This document shows positions 1-7,036 of a stretch of DNA of 24,471 nt, in pieces. Numbering within the stretch: position 1 is the stretch's first letter; every line of letters begins with the position of its first letter. Source of the stretch: a virus; IMG/VR virus record IMGVR_UViG_3300023176_001198, positions 1 to 24,471 of that record; one strand, written 5' to 3'. A program made the position numbers and the translations under genes. The notes below the pieces were generated by a model. That model saw only the letters and a list, made by a program, of their open reading frames with translations. It was not told the DNA's origin and made no database searches.

Positions 1-1
1 T

Positions 2-271
2 GAAGAAGGTGGTCGTGTCACTATCCGTCAATTCAAAGGTTCTCGCGCTATTGGCTTCTGGGCTTACTTCATGTTTGGCCTAGAGAGAAACCAACAGTCA
101 GATGACCCTGAGATTCGACAGACAACTATCTTCCGTATCCTGAAAGACAGGTATACAGGCCAGAGTACAGGACTAACACACCCCTTAGGTTATGAAACCT
201 CTACAGGTACTTTGTACCCTAAGACATACATAGAAGATGAAGCTGAAGAGGAAGAAGACTTCGGCTTCTAG
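2..271 (+). CDS. Primase/helicase C-terminal end (gp4-like), partial
   Basis: This is the last 89 residues of a replicative DNA helicase; its 5' part lies outside the window. The frame is open from base 2 and ends at TAG 269-271. The segment GLERNQQSDDP followed by FRILKDRYTGQSTG matches the end of the T7 gp4 RecA-like helicase domain (LERNQQ, then RILKxRFTG with the arginine-finger region), which unwinds DNA as a ring hexamer. After it comes a very acidic tail (DEAEEEEDFGF). In T7 gp4 an acidic tail ending in phenylalanine docks the helicase on the DNA polymerase; the same ending here suggests the same contact. The polymerase gene starts 8 bases downstream, which fits. Whether a primase domain is fused upstream cannot be seen. 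Confidence 0.9.
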   Translation, partial: EEGGRVTIRQFKGSRAIGFWAYFMFGLERNQQSDDPEIRQTTIFRILKDRYTGQSTGLTHPLGYETSTGTLYPKTYIEDEAEEEEDFGF

Positions 272-279
272 GACAGGTA

Positions 280-2220
280 ATGCGATTAGCCGCTGATATT
301 GAGGCTAATGGACTTCTTGATACCGTCTCTAAATTTCATTGTATGGTCGCTATTGATGTCGATTCACGCTTTGTCCATAAGTTCTATCCAGACCAAATAG
401 ACCAAGCTATCGACTTCTTAGAGCAAGCTGATCAAGTCATTATGCACAATGGCATTAAGTACGATCACCCCGCTCTCGAAAAGCTATCTGGACGTAAGAT
501 ACGAAAGGATAACTGGACAGACACGCTCGTACTATCACGCTTAATCTACTCCAACTTGAAGGATAAGGACTATCCGTTAATCACCCGCTGGAAGAAGTGG
601 GCTGCTATGGAAGCTCAGATCGAAAAGCTGGAGTCTCTAAACGACCCTAACCACCTACCCTACCTAGCTGGCCTTAAGAAGAAACTTGAGATTAGCAAAA
701 AGAAAGTAGCGTTACCTCCGAAGCTCTATGGCTCTCACTCGTTGAAAGCTTGGGGCTATCGCTTAGGTAACAACAAAGGAGAATTCGCAGAAGAAACCGA
801 CTGGCAGACATTCAGTCCTGAAATGCTTAATTACTGTGAACAAGATGTCTGGGTGACCCTAGACTTGTTCGAGTTGCTAGAGAGCAAGGCTTATGCCGAG
901 ACAGCAATTAAGTTAGAACATGATGTCGCTTGGCTTATGGCTAAGCAAGAGCAAAACGGTTTCTACTTCGATACTAAGGCGGCTGAGGTGCTGGAGGTAA
1001 CACTCCGCTCTCAGTACGTCACCCTTGAGACTGAACTTAAGAAAGTCTTCGGGTGTTGGTTTCAGAAAGTAGGCGAAACTACCCCTAAAAGAACCCTCAA
1101 TTATAAAGACCCTGTGAGAGCTGATCTTACTCAAGGGGCTTCTTATACCAAGATCAAACTTGTCGAATATAACCCCGCCTCCCGACAGCATACCTCCCGC
1201 TGTCTCAAGAAGTTGTACGACTGGAAACCTTCAGTCTTTACCGACAATGGAGACCCCAAGATTGACGATGATGTTCTAGGAAAGCTGCCTTATCCAGAGG
1301 CTCAGCTCCTAGCGCGTTACTTCATGCTCTCCAAACGCTTAGGTCAACTTATTGATGGTAACCAAGGGTGGTTAAAGCAAGTTACAACAGAAGGATTTAT
1401 TCATGGCTCTGTTAATCCAAATGGTGCTGTTACTGGTCGAGCTACACACGCATACCCTAACGTGGCTCAAGTACCAAGCTGTAAGGCTGAATATGGTTCC
1501 AATTGCCGTGAACTATTTACCGTACCTAGCGGTTGGCTCCTTTTCGGGAGTGATGCTTCTGGTTTGGAGCTACGTTGCCTCGCTCACTTTATGGCGAGAT
1601 ATGACGATGGAGAATACGTTTCCGTAGTCCTTGATGGTGACGTACACACGACCAACATGAATGCGGCTGGTCTGACCATACGAGACCAAGCTAAGACGTT
1701 CATCTATGCCTTCCTCTACGGAGGGGGTGACCAAGTGGTAGGCGCTATCGTCAAACCGCAAGGTACTGAGGATGAACAGAAGAAGATTGGACGAAGACTC
1801 AAGAAGAAGTTCCTAGACAATACCCCAGCGATTAGAGCCTTACGAAATGCAGTGAAGGCCGTTGCTGAGAAACGTGGTTACGTCAAGGGCTTAGATAATC
1901 GTCAAGTTCATATCCGCTCAGCCCACGCAGCCCTGAACACCTTGCTTCAATCTGCTGGAGCTTTGATCTGTAAGTATTGGATCGTAGAGATTGAACGTAT
2001 CGCCCAATCCCGTGGCTTAAAACATGGCTGGGATGGTGACTATGCGTTCTGTGCTTGGGTTCATGATGAAGTCCAAATCGCAGTAAGAAATGAAGAGGTC
2101 GCTAAGCAATTCGCTGAGATCGTAGACCTCGCAATCAAAGAAACCGAGAAAGCCTTTAACTTCCGCTGTCCTCTAGCTTGTGACAGTGCTGTAGGTACGT
2201 CTTGGAAAGATACCCACTAA
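280..2220 (+). CDS. Family A DNA polymerase with 3'-5' exonuclease (gp5-like)
   Basis: Replicative DNA polymerase of 646 residues (T7 gp5 has 704). An N-terminal 3'-5' exonuclease domain opens with the DIEAN motif (D6, E8), followed by TDTLVLSRL and the CEQDVWVT segment. The polymerase domain carries motif A (SDASGLELR, metal ligand D425), motif B (R468, K472, Y476 in the RDQAKTFIYAFLYGG region) and motif C (HDE, H595-E597). Compared with T7, about 39 extra residues, largely lysine-rich and probably helical, sit between NLKD (92-95) and YGSH (150-153). The region equivalent to the thioredoxin-binding loop (about 261-297) is about 33 residues shorter. The start is ATG 280 with a purine-rich AGGACAGG just upstream. 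All catalytic residues I can check are present, so it should be active. Confidence 0.97.
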   Translation: MRLAADIEANGLLDTVSKFHCMVAIDVDSRFVHKFYPDQIDQAIDFLEQADQVIMHNGIKYDHPALEKLSGRKIRKDNWTDTLVLSRLIYSNLKDKDYPLITRWKKWAAMEAQIEKLESLNDPNHLPYLAGLKKKLEISKKKVALPPKLYGSHSLKAWGYRLGNNKGEFAEETDWQTFSPEMLNYCEQDVWVTLDLFELLESKAYAETAIKLEHDVAWLMAKQEQNGFYFDTKAAEVLEVTLRSQYVTLETELKKVFGCWFQKVGETTPKRTLNYKDPVRADLTQGASYTKIKLVEYNPASRQHTSRCLKKLYDWKPSVFTDNGDPKIDDDVLGKLPYPEAQLLARYFMLSKRLGQLIDGNQGWLKQVTTEGFIHGSVNPNGAVTGRATHAYPNVAQVPSCKAEYGSNCRELFTVPSGWLLFGSDASGLELRCLAHFMARYDDGEYVSVVLDGDVHTTNMNAAGLTIRDQAKTFIYAFLYGGGDQVVGAIVKPQGTEDEQKKIGRRLKKKFLDNTPAIRALRNAVKAVAEKRGYVKGLDNRQVHIRSAHAALNTLLQSAGALICKYWIVEIERIAQSRGLKHGWDGDYAFCAWVHDEVQIAVRNEEVAKQFAEIVDLAIKETEKAFNFRCPLACDSAVGTSWKDTH

Positions 2221-2239
2221 ATAAATAAGGAAAGACCAA

Positions 2240-2437
2240 ATGGAACAGAAAGCTATCTTCGGCTTCCTAGCCTGTGCTGCTGTAAAAAACCTAACAGAAG
2301 ATCAACTAATAGCCTTTATTAAGGAGCAGTCTGATAACGATGAAGAGTTTGTAATCTTGGAGTCTAAGGTTATGGACATGGTAAACAAGATATGGGAAGC
2401 CAACCCTCAGTGGGAGCGTCCTACAAATGAAGGATAA
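2240..2437 (+). CDS. Small hypothetical protein (65 aa)
   Basis: I do not recognise this protein. It encodes 65 residues, starts at ATG 2240 with an AAGGAAAGA ribosome site about 5-12 bases upstream, and overlaps the start of the exonuclease gene by 11 bases. The sequence has a mildly hydrophobic start (AIFGFLACAAV), then an acidic, probably all-helical body and a tryptophan-containing end (IWEANPQWERP). It sits where T7 carries small accessory genes of the 5.x series, but I see no clear similarity to gp5.3, gp5.5, gp5.7 or gp5.9. The good ribosome site and the overlap with the next gene support it as real. No function is proposed. Confidence 0.75.
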   Translation: MEQKAIFGFLACAAVKNLTEDQLIAFIKEQSDNDEEFVILESKVMDMVNKIWEANPQWERPTNEG

Positions 2438-3266
2438 ACGCTGTTTATTACTAGACGGTGACATCTTTGCGTTTGAAGCTGCAAGTATGGCTGAGAAAGA
2501 AGTGGACTGGGGGGATGACCTCTGGACAGTTCACTCTTGGTTTGACGATGCGCTCAGACACGCTAAGAACCGTATTGAGAGTCTGAAGAAACAGCTTAAC
2601 GCTGATCTTGTAGTCTTCGTTTGGTCTGACCCTACGGGTGATTACTTCCGTAAAGACATCATGCCTGAGTATAAAGGTAACCGTAAGACTGGCCGTAAGC
2701 CGCTTGCTTTGAAGGAACTCAAGGTTGCTCTAGCCGAAGAGTACGAAGCTTTCATGAGACCTAAGCTGGAGGCTGATGACGTTATGGGAATCTTGGCGAC
2801 TTGGGATAAGTACAAGCCTGAGTACCAGAAGATTATCGTCTCCTCTGATAAGGACATGAAGACTATCCCCGCTTGGCTCTTTAACCCTGATAAGGACTAT
2901 GAGCCTTGGTATCAACATGAAGAAGACGCTGACCTCTGGCACATGACCCAGACCTTAGCTGGAGATACAACTGACGGTTACGGTGGTTGCCCTAACATTG
3001 GGTTAGACACTGCGGCCTCTTTCTTCAAAGAAGGGCTGAAGGTTGAAGCCTACGAACACACGTTCAAGTCAGGCGCAAGGAAAGGACTTACAGAAACACG
3101 CTGGCGTAAAGTGCATAGCGAAAGCCTCTGGGCTACTGTGGTCTCCCTCTTCAAGAAAGCTGGTCTGGGTGAGGCAGAAGCCTTACGACAAGCTCAAGTC
3201 GCTCGTATCTGTCGAGCCTCCGATTACAACTTTAAGACAAAGGAAGTGAAGCTATGGAAACCGTAG
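2427..3266 (+). CDS. 5'-3' exonuclease (gp6-like)
   Basis: A 279-residue 5'-3' exonuclease of the FEN/T7 gp6 family (gp6 has 300 residues). In T7 it removes RNA primers, degrades host DNA and acts in concatemer processing and recombination. Metal-binding acidic clusters are visible: LLLDGD (D10, D12), EADDVMG (E115, D117, D118), SSDKDMKTIP (D141, D143), and GDTTDGYGG (D180, D183) leading into the helix-3-turn-helix region. The ending YNFKTKEVKLWKP matches gp6 closely. It starts at ATG 2427 inside the end of the preceding small gene and overlaps the next gene by 13 bases, so translation is probably coupled. Position after the polymerase gene is as in T7. Confidence 0.95.
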   Translation: MKDKRCLLLDGDIFAFEAASMAEKEVDWGDDLWTVHSWFDDALRHAKNRIESLKKQLNADLVVFVWSDPTGDYFRKDIMPEYKGNRKTGRKPLALKELKVALAEEYEAFMRPKLEADDVMGILATWDKYKPEYQKIIVSSDKDMKTIPAWLFNPDKDYEPWYQHEEDADLWHMTQTLAGDTTDGYGGCPNIGLDTAASFFKEGLKVEAYEHTFKSGARKGLTETRWRKVHSESLWATVVSLFKKAGLGEAEALRQAQVARICRASDYNFKTKEVKLWKP

Positions 3267-3454
3267 ACAAACCTAAGGTTTATCGTATCTGGGATACGCA
3301 GGATTTGAAATATGTGACAAGACCAAATGGTAAGACGTTCTGGAAAACAGGAGGTCATGCGAAATGTGCTCTTCAGTTTTACCCATGTTATTTACATCCT
3401 CGTAGTAGGTATGAAATCCATGAATTTAACTTGGAGTTTACGCAACGTGTCTAA
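3254..3454 (+). CDS. Small hypothetical protein (66 aa)
   Basis: This 66-residue protein is not recognised. It starts at ATG 3254 inside the exonuclease gene, with a strong ribosome site (AAGGAAG, about 3240-3246), and its end overlaps the next gene by 8 bases. The sequence is basic and aromatic, with YRIWDTQDLKY near the start, a central KTFWKTGGHAKCAL and a final YEIHEFNLEF. The layout (a short strand-rich start, a Trp-Lys-x-Gly turn and a YEIHE-type end) is seen in small phage proteins of unknown role. Overlap on both sides and a good ribosome site argue for a real gene; the function is unknown. Confidence 0.75.
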   Translation: METVDKPKVYRIWDTQDLKYVTRPNGKTFWKTGGHAKCALQFYPCYLHPRSRYEIHEFNLEFTQRV

Positions 3455-3995
3455 CTCACTCACCCCCTACGAAAAGCTTAAGGCCGGACAGGAAGTCTTC
3501 TGCGTCAATCGAGGCAAACGCTTCATCTTAGGCCGACCCAGCTTTGACCTCAAAGCCCATACTCATATTTGGGAATCTCAAAGTAAGCTTGCTGTTGATG
3601 TATTTAGCCATAATTCCTACGGTAAAACTTGGGGATTAGCTAAGGAGTTTCCTGTAGACCGTCGAATTGACCCTGTTGTACTAGCCCAAGTTATTAAGGA
3701 ATCTCAACCTAAGGCTTTAACTGGAGGCTCTTCTGATTACTACAAAGTCAAAGTAGAAGACCCTACCACTGAAGGTATCGCGCCTTATCAAGCTGAGTGT
3801 AACGACATCATTGAAGCGCTTGGCATGAACTACGCAGAAGGTAACGCTTTCAAAGCTATTTGGCGTAAAGCTGCTGCCCGACAAGGCAACGGCAAGCAAG
3901 GTACAACTGACCTATATGACAGCGAGAAGGTTCAATTCTTCGGTACTCGTCTGGTCGCTCAATCTAAACAAAATAAGGAACAAACATCATGTTAA
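3447..3995 (+). CDS. DUF3310/gp1.7-like protein
   Basis: I choose GTG 3447 as start, giving 182 residues: GGAG at 3433-3436 lies 10 bases upstream, and the codons before it overlap the coding part of the preceding gene. The first 100 residues are not recognised. The C-terminal part resembles the DUF3310 family, which includes T7 gp1.7: SDYYKVKVEDP, then ECNDIIEALGMNYAEGNAFKAIWR, matching the family pattern of a D-I-I-E-A-L-G helix followed by GNxxKYxxR, and ending DLYDSEKVQFFGTRLV in place of the usual DLKKAxWYLxxLI helix. gp1.7 is a nucleotide (dTMP/dGMP) kinase that makes T7 sensitive to dideoxythymidine; this role is only a possibility here. In T7 it lies in the early region, so the position next to the exonuclease gene differs. 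Confidence 0.65.
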   Translation: MSNSLTPYEKLKAGQEVFCVNRGKRFILGRPSFDLKAHTHIWESQSKLAVDVFSHNSYGKTWGLAKEFPVDRRIDPVVLAQVIKESQPKALTGGSSDYYKVKVEDPTTEGIAPYQAECNDIIEALGMNYAEGNAFKAIWRKAAARQGNGKQGTTDLYDSEKVQFFGTRLVAQSKQNKEQTSC

Positions 3996-4198
3996 AACTA
4001 GCCCTTTTTGCTCAAGAACTAGCAATCAAATTATTCACAGCTTTTATCTCAGCTCAGAACATGAAGATGGTTAAAAGCTCTGAACGAGTCACTAAGGCTC
4101 ACAAACTAGTTGAAGAACTAGAAGTAAACGAAGCAGCAAAACGCGAAGAGTGTTCTAAGCGTATTATCGCAGCCAATAACCAAATGAAATTAAAGTAA
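3989..4198 (+). CDS. Small hypothetical protein with hydrophobic N-terminus
   Basis: A 69-residue protein starting at ATG 3989, with AATAAGGAAC upstream, overlapping the previous gene by 7 bases. Residues 1-24 are hydrophobic and amphipathic (MLKLALFAQELAIKLFTAFI), possibly membrane-associated. The rest is charged and likely one long helix (about 28-69), rich in Glu, Lys and Ala. I cannot link it to a known family. It lies in the small-gene block between exonuclease and portal, where T7 carries 6.3, 6.5 and 6.7, but similarity to those is not evident. Confidence 0.7.
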   Translation: MLKLALFAQELAIKLFTAFISAQNMKMVKSSERVTKAHKLVEELEVNEAAKREECSKRIIAANNQMKLK

Positions 4199-4208
4199 GG
4201 AGAACCCC

Positions 4209-4412
4209 TTGATCGTATATGGCGTAATTGATACTGGCACTGGCGAACAGGTTGAATTCCCTAGTAACCCTGTAGACCTATTCCCTTCTGGAGAAGCGGC
4301 TGAAGCTGCTCTGGAAAAGGTCAACGCTAAGAAGAAAGAAGAAGACAAGATCATTGGCGCTGTAATGGCGTACTCAACAATGAAGATTGTCCCGACTAAC
4401 CGTCTTCGCTAA
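4209..4412 (+). CDS. Small hypothetical protein, TTG start
   Basis: This 67-residue protein starts at TTG 4209. The start is set by a near-perfect ribosome site, AAGGAG at 4197-4202, six bases upstream; no in-frame ATG lies near the beginning. The sequence has a strand-like start (IVYGVIDTGTGEQV), a helical Ala/Glu/Lys middle (EAAEAALEKVNAKKKEEDK) and a short strand-like end. It is not recognised. Its stop overlaps the next start as TAATG, so the two are probably translationally coupled. Confidence 0.7.
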   Translation: MIVYGVIDTGTGEQVEFPSNPVDLFPSGEAAEAALEKVNAKKKEEDKIIGAVMAYSTMKIVPTNRLR

Positions 4413-4582
4413 TGATTAACGTAGATGTAGTCCTTACAAAGCTTGTCGAGGAGTTGGAGGAGACGCACAAAGTAGAAGTTGAACTCCACGACTCAGACCG
4501 TGTAGTAGGACAAAAGATTGGTCAACGCGACATAATTCAATATATAAAACGTAAAGTAGAGGACAAAATAGACTTTGTGTAA
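4412..4582 (+). CDS. Small hypothetical protein (56 aa)
   Basis: A short gene starting at ATG 4412, overlapping the preceding stop codon (TAATG), and ending at TAA 4580-4582, eight bases inside the next gene. It encodes 56 residues: an acidic helix (VLTKLVEELEETHKVEVEL), a short loop (DSDRVVGQKIGQ) and a basic helix (IIQYIKRKVEDKIDF). It fills exactly the gap between its neighbours, with the overlap style seen across this genome; that is the main support. I do not recognise a family. Confidence 0.65.
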   Translation: MINVDVVLTKLVEELEETHKVEVELHDSDRVVGQKIGQRDIIQYIKRKVEDKIDFV

Positions 4583-4787
4583 AACACCAAAGACCCCCGC
4601 CCCTCCACCACCTCCACCACCTCCCGCTCCAGCCCCCGCGCCTAACGCAGACGTAGACCTAGCAGTTAACAAGAGCAAGAAGAAGAACAAGAGCAAGAAA
4701 GGCTCTAAGGCTTCTATGCGAAATAACTTGCAGTCAACCGTAGCAGGTGTCCAAGCGAAGGCTTCAAGTGGACTAAGGATTGGTTGA
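4575..4787 (+). CDS. Proline-rich small virion protein, gp6.7/gp7.3-like
   Basis: This 70-residue protein begins at TTG 4575. That start gives the N-terminus MCKTPKTP, which resembles T7 gp6.7 (MCFSPKIKTPK); AGAGGA lies about 12 bases upstream. Next come a polyproline/alanine tract (about residues 9-23), a lysine-rich stretch (KSKKKNKSKKGSK) and a tail ending SSGLRIG. The tail resembles the SSGGGINI end of T7 gp7.3, which also lies directly before the portal gene. gp6.7 and gp7.3 are small virion proteins needed for infectivity or tail assembly. The position just before the portal gene supports a similar structural role. The exact counterpart is uncertain because the protein shows features of both. 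Confidence 0.7.
   Translation: MCKTPKTPAPPPPPPPPAPAPAPNADVDLAVNKSKKKNKSKKGSKASMRNNLQSTVAGVQAKASSGLRIG
4604..4621 (+). repeat. 9-bp tandem repeat in polyproline tract
   Basis: Two exact tandem copies of TCCACCACC inside a C-rich stretch (about 4592-4640) encode part of the polyproline tract of the gp6.7/gp7.3-like protein. The unit is a multiple of three, so copy gain or loss by slippage would change proline number without shifting the frame. Confidence 0.7.
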
Positions 4788-4794
4788 CAACTAA

Positions 4795-6321
4795 ATGCAA
4801 AAAGACAGTAAGGGTTTAGCTGGAGAGTACAAAAAGCTTTCCTCTAAACGAGAACCTTACTTGAAACGTGCAAGAGCAGCTTCAGTCCTGACTCTTCCTT
4901 ATCTCATTCCCCAAGATGAAAACAACGATGGTCAAGACCTTTATATTCCCCATCAAGGCCACGGTGCGAAAGGCGTTAAGAATCTTTCCTCCAAGTTGAC
5001 CTTAGGTCTAATGCCTTCATCCCATCCATTCTTCAGACTCCAGATCGACGAGCAAGTCCTCCTTAATTCTGGTCTTAACGAAGAATCATTTGGTGATGTA
5101 GAAACCACGCTGGCCGCACTTGAGCGTTCAGCTATGCGTTCAATCGAAGGGAAGGACACAAGGAATAAGCTGAATCTGATTCTGAAACATCTGGTCGTAG
5201 CTGGAAATATCCTCTTTAAGTATGGCGAGAAGTCCATCACGGTTTATCCACTGACTAAATACGTAGTCAAGCGTGATAGCCAAGGTGAGACTCAAGAGAT
5301 CATCCTTAGAGAACGGATTAACCCAGACAAACTACCTGCTGAAGCTATAGCCCATCTGAGGCTGAGCCAGAAGTACCCTAAAGGCTCTGAACCAGTCGAT
5401 ATTTACACCCACATCAAGAATGAAGGGAAAGGTATCTGGACAAGCATTCAGGAAGTCGAAGGGTTCAAACTTCAGACTACATTCTCAAGGTATACGAAAG
5501 ATCGTTGTCCTTGGGTAGCAGCAAGGCTTATTACCATTGATGGTGAAGACTATGGACGCTCATACGTAGAAGAACACATGGGAGACCTGAACAGTCTTGA
5601 GATTCTAACCAAGGCAATTCAGGAAGCTTCTGTAGCCGCTTCTCGAATCATCTTCCTAGTAAGACCCAATGGTACGACCAAAGTTAAGGCAATCATGGAT
5701 GCTAACAACGGTGACGCTATCGCTGGTAACCCAGACGATGTGCAGACCCTTCAGTTAGACAAACAGGCTGACCTTGCGATTGCACAGCAAGTAAGACAAG
5801 AAATAATCCAATCCCTCAATGAGTCATTCCTCCTCACAGGTGCTATCAGGCGAGACGCTGAACGTGTTACCGCTGAGGAAATCCGACAGATCACCCAAAT
5901 GCTAGAAGAAGGCTTAGGTGGTCTCTACTCACAATTATCTCAATCCCTCCAGCAACCTCTAGTCAAGCTTGAGCTTGGCTTTATGCAGAAATCGGGATTA
6001 CTCCCTCAGCTACCTAAGGATACGTTGAAACCTCAGATTCTAACTGGAGTTGAAGCCTTAGGACGTGCCTCAGAATTGGCAGAGTTACGACTATACGTCA
6101 ATGACCTACAGGTTCTAGGTGGTGAGGAAGTAATGAAAGAGTACGTGAATTTCGGGGAACTAGCCTCACGACTGGCTCTGGGAAGGAACATTGATACGAA
6201 CGGCTTGATTTATACCGAAGACGAACGCAACGAGAACCGCGAAATGGCTCAACAAGAAGCGTTACTGATGCAAGGTGGACAAGCGGCTGTTCAGAACATG
6301 GCGACACAACCTATGGAGTAA
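4795..6321 (+). CDS. Portal (head-tail connector) protein, gp8-like
   Basis: A 508-residue portal protein (T7 gp8 has 536). It forms the dodecameric ring at one capsid vertex through which DNA enters and leaves, and it docks scaffold, terminase and tail. Similarity to gp8 runs over the full length: an N-terminal basic region (KREPYLKRARAA), VKNLSSKLTLGLMPSSHPFFRL, KHLVVAGNILF, YGRSYVEEHMGDLNSLE, QLDKQADLAIAQ, RVTAEEIRQI with GGLYSQLSQ, and a glutamine/methionine-rich C-terminus. The start is ATG 4795, 7 bases after the previous stop; no strong ribosome site is seen, so coupling with the upstream gene is likely. Confidence 0.96.
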   Translation: MQKDSKGLAGEYKKLSSKREPYLKRARAASVLTLPYLIPQDENNDGQDLYIPHQGHGAKGVKNLSSKLTLGLMPSSHPFFRLQIDEQVLLNSGLNEESFGDVETTLAALERSAMRSIEGKDTRNKLNLILKHLVVAGNILFKYGEKSITVYPLTKYVVKRDSQGETQEIILRERINPDKLPAEAIAHLRLSQKYPKGSEPVDIYTHIKNEGKGIWTSIQEVEGFKLQTTFSRYTKDRCPWVAARLITIDGEDYGRSYVEEHMGDLNSLEILTKAIQEASVAASRIIFLVRPNGTTKVKAIMDANNGDAIAGNPDDVQTLQLDKQADLAIAQQVRQEIIQSLNESFLLTGAIRRDAERVTAEEIRQITQMLEEGLGGLYSQLSQSLQQPLVKLELGFMQKSGLLPQLPKDTLKPQILTGVEALGRASELAELRLYVNDLQVLGGEEVMKEYVNFGELASRLALGRNIDTNGLIYTEDERNENREMAQQEALLMQGGQAAVQNMATQPME

Positions 6322-6325
6322 CTAA

Positions 6326-7036
6326 GTGTCAACCGAAGTAGAAAACCAACAACAAGAACCAGTTTCTAACGTAGGTTCTGTAACCATCGAAGGTTCTGAT
6401 GGACAGATAATCTCCACTGATGAAACAACCACAGAACAAGAGCAACGACCTTTACCAGAAGGTATTAACTCTTATGAAGAACTGCTAGATCGCTACGCTG
6501 ATCTTCAGGAACAGTCCAAAGGTCTAGAGACCGTCGAAGGTGAGGAGAAATCAGAAGAAGACTCCGAAGAAGACACTGGAGGTGATGACCAAGAAAGCTC
6601 TACTGAAGAACAGAGTGAACTAGAGGCTCTTCGACAACAAGTAAATCAAATGGAAATGGATAAGCAAGACCAAGTGATTTACGACATGTTCGGAGGCAAG
6701 GAAGAGTACGAGAAAGCCGCTGAGTTCTTCGCTCAGAACCTAGATCAAGCAAAGATCGACGTACTTAACGCTGTCTTCGATAGCACTGACATTGAAGCCA
6801 AGAAAGTTGCTGCTATGGGTATGCAAGCCCTGATGAACCAAGAGAACGGCTTCGAAGGTCAACAATTCGCTGGAGACCAAGGAGGTCAATCTTCTACGGC
6901 TCCATTCAAAGACAATGGTGAATATCTTCAGGCTCTTGAAGACCCACGCTATTACAGAAGTGACGCTGTAGGTGAGTCGTACCGTCAAGAAGTACGTTCA
7001 CGCATGTCCTCAGACTTTCTAAACACTGGCTGGTAG
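6326..7036 (+). CDS. Capsid assembly scaffold protein, gp9-like
   Basis: A 236-residue scaffolding protein (T7 gp9 has 307) that shapes the prohead and leaves before maturation. It starts at GTG 6326, with GGAG at 6315-6318 seven bases upstream. The N-terminal half is strongly acidic and glutamine-rich (for example EKSEEDSEEDTGGDD), with a helical segment (SELEALRQQVNQMEMDKQDQ) and a C-terminal helical domain ending DFLNTGW. Low complexity, acidity and the place between portal and capsid genes identify it; the sequence alone would be weaker evidence. Confidence 0.9.
   Translation: MSTEVENQQQEPVSNVGSVTIEGSDGQIISTDETTTEQEQRPLPEGINSYEELLDRYADLQEQSKGLETVEGEEKSEEDSEEDTGGDDQESSTEEQSELEALRQQVNQMEMDKQDQVIYDMFGGKEEYEKAAEFFAQNLDQAKIDVLNAVFDSTDIEAKKVAAMGMQALMNQENGFEGQQFAGDQGGQSSTAPFKDNGEYLQALEDPRYYRSDAVGESYRQEVRSRMSSDFLNTGW

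Noticed and set aside
3327-3446. Longer start (ATG 3327) for the DUF3310-like gene
   Set aside because: It would overlap the previous gene almost completely; GTG 3447 has GGAG at the right distance and a short overlap typical of this genome.
4493-4696. Minus-strand open frame with a glycine-rich product
   Set aside because: It is the complement of the polyproline tract; it crosses three supported + strand genes and has no ribosome site.
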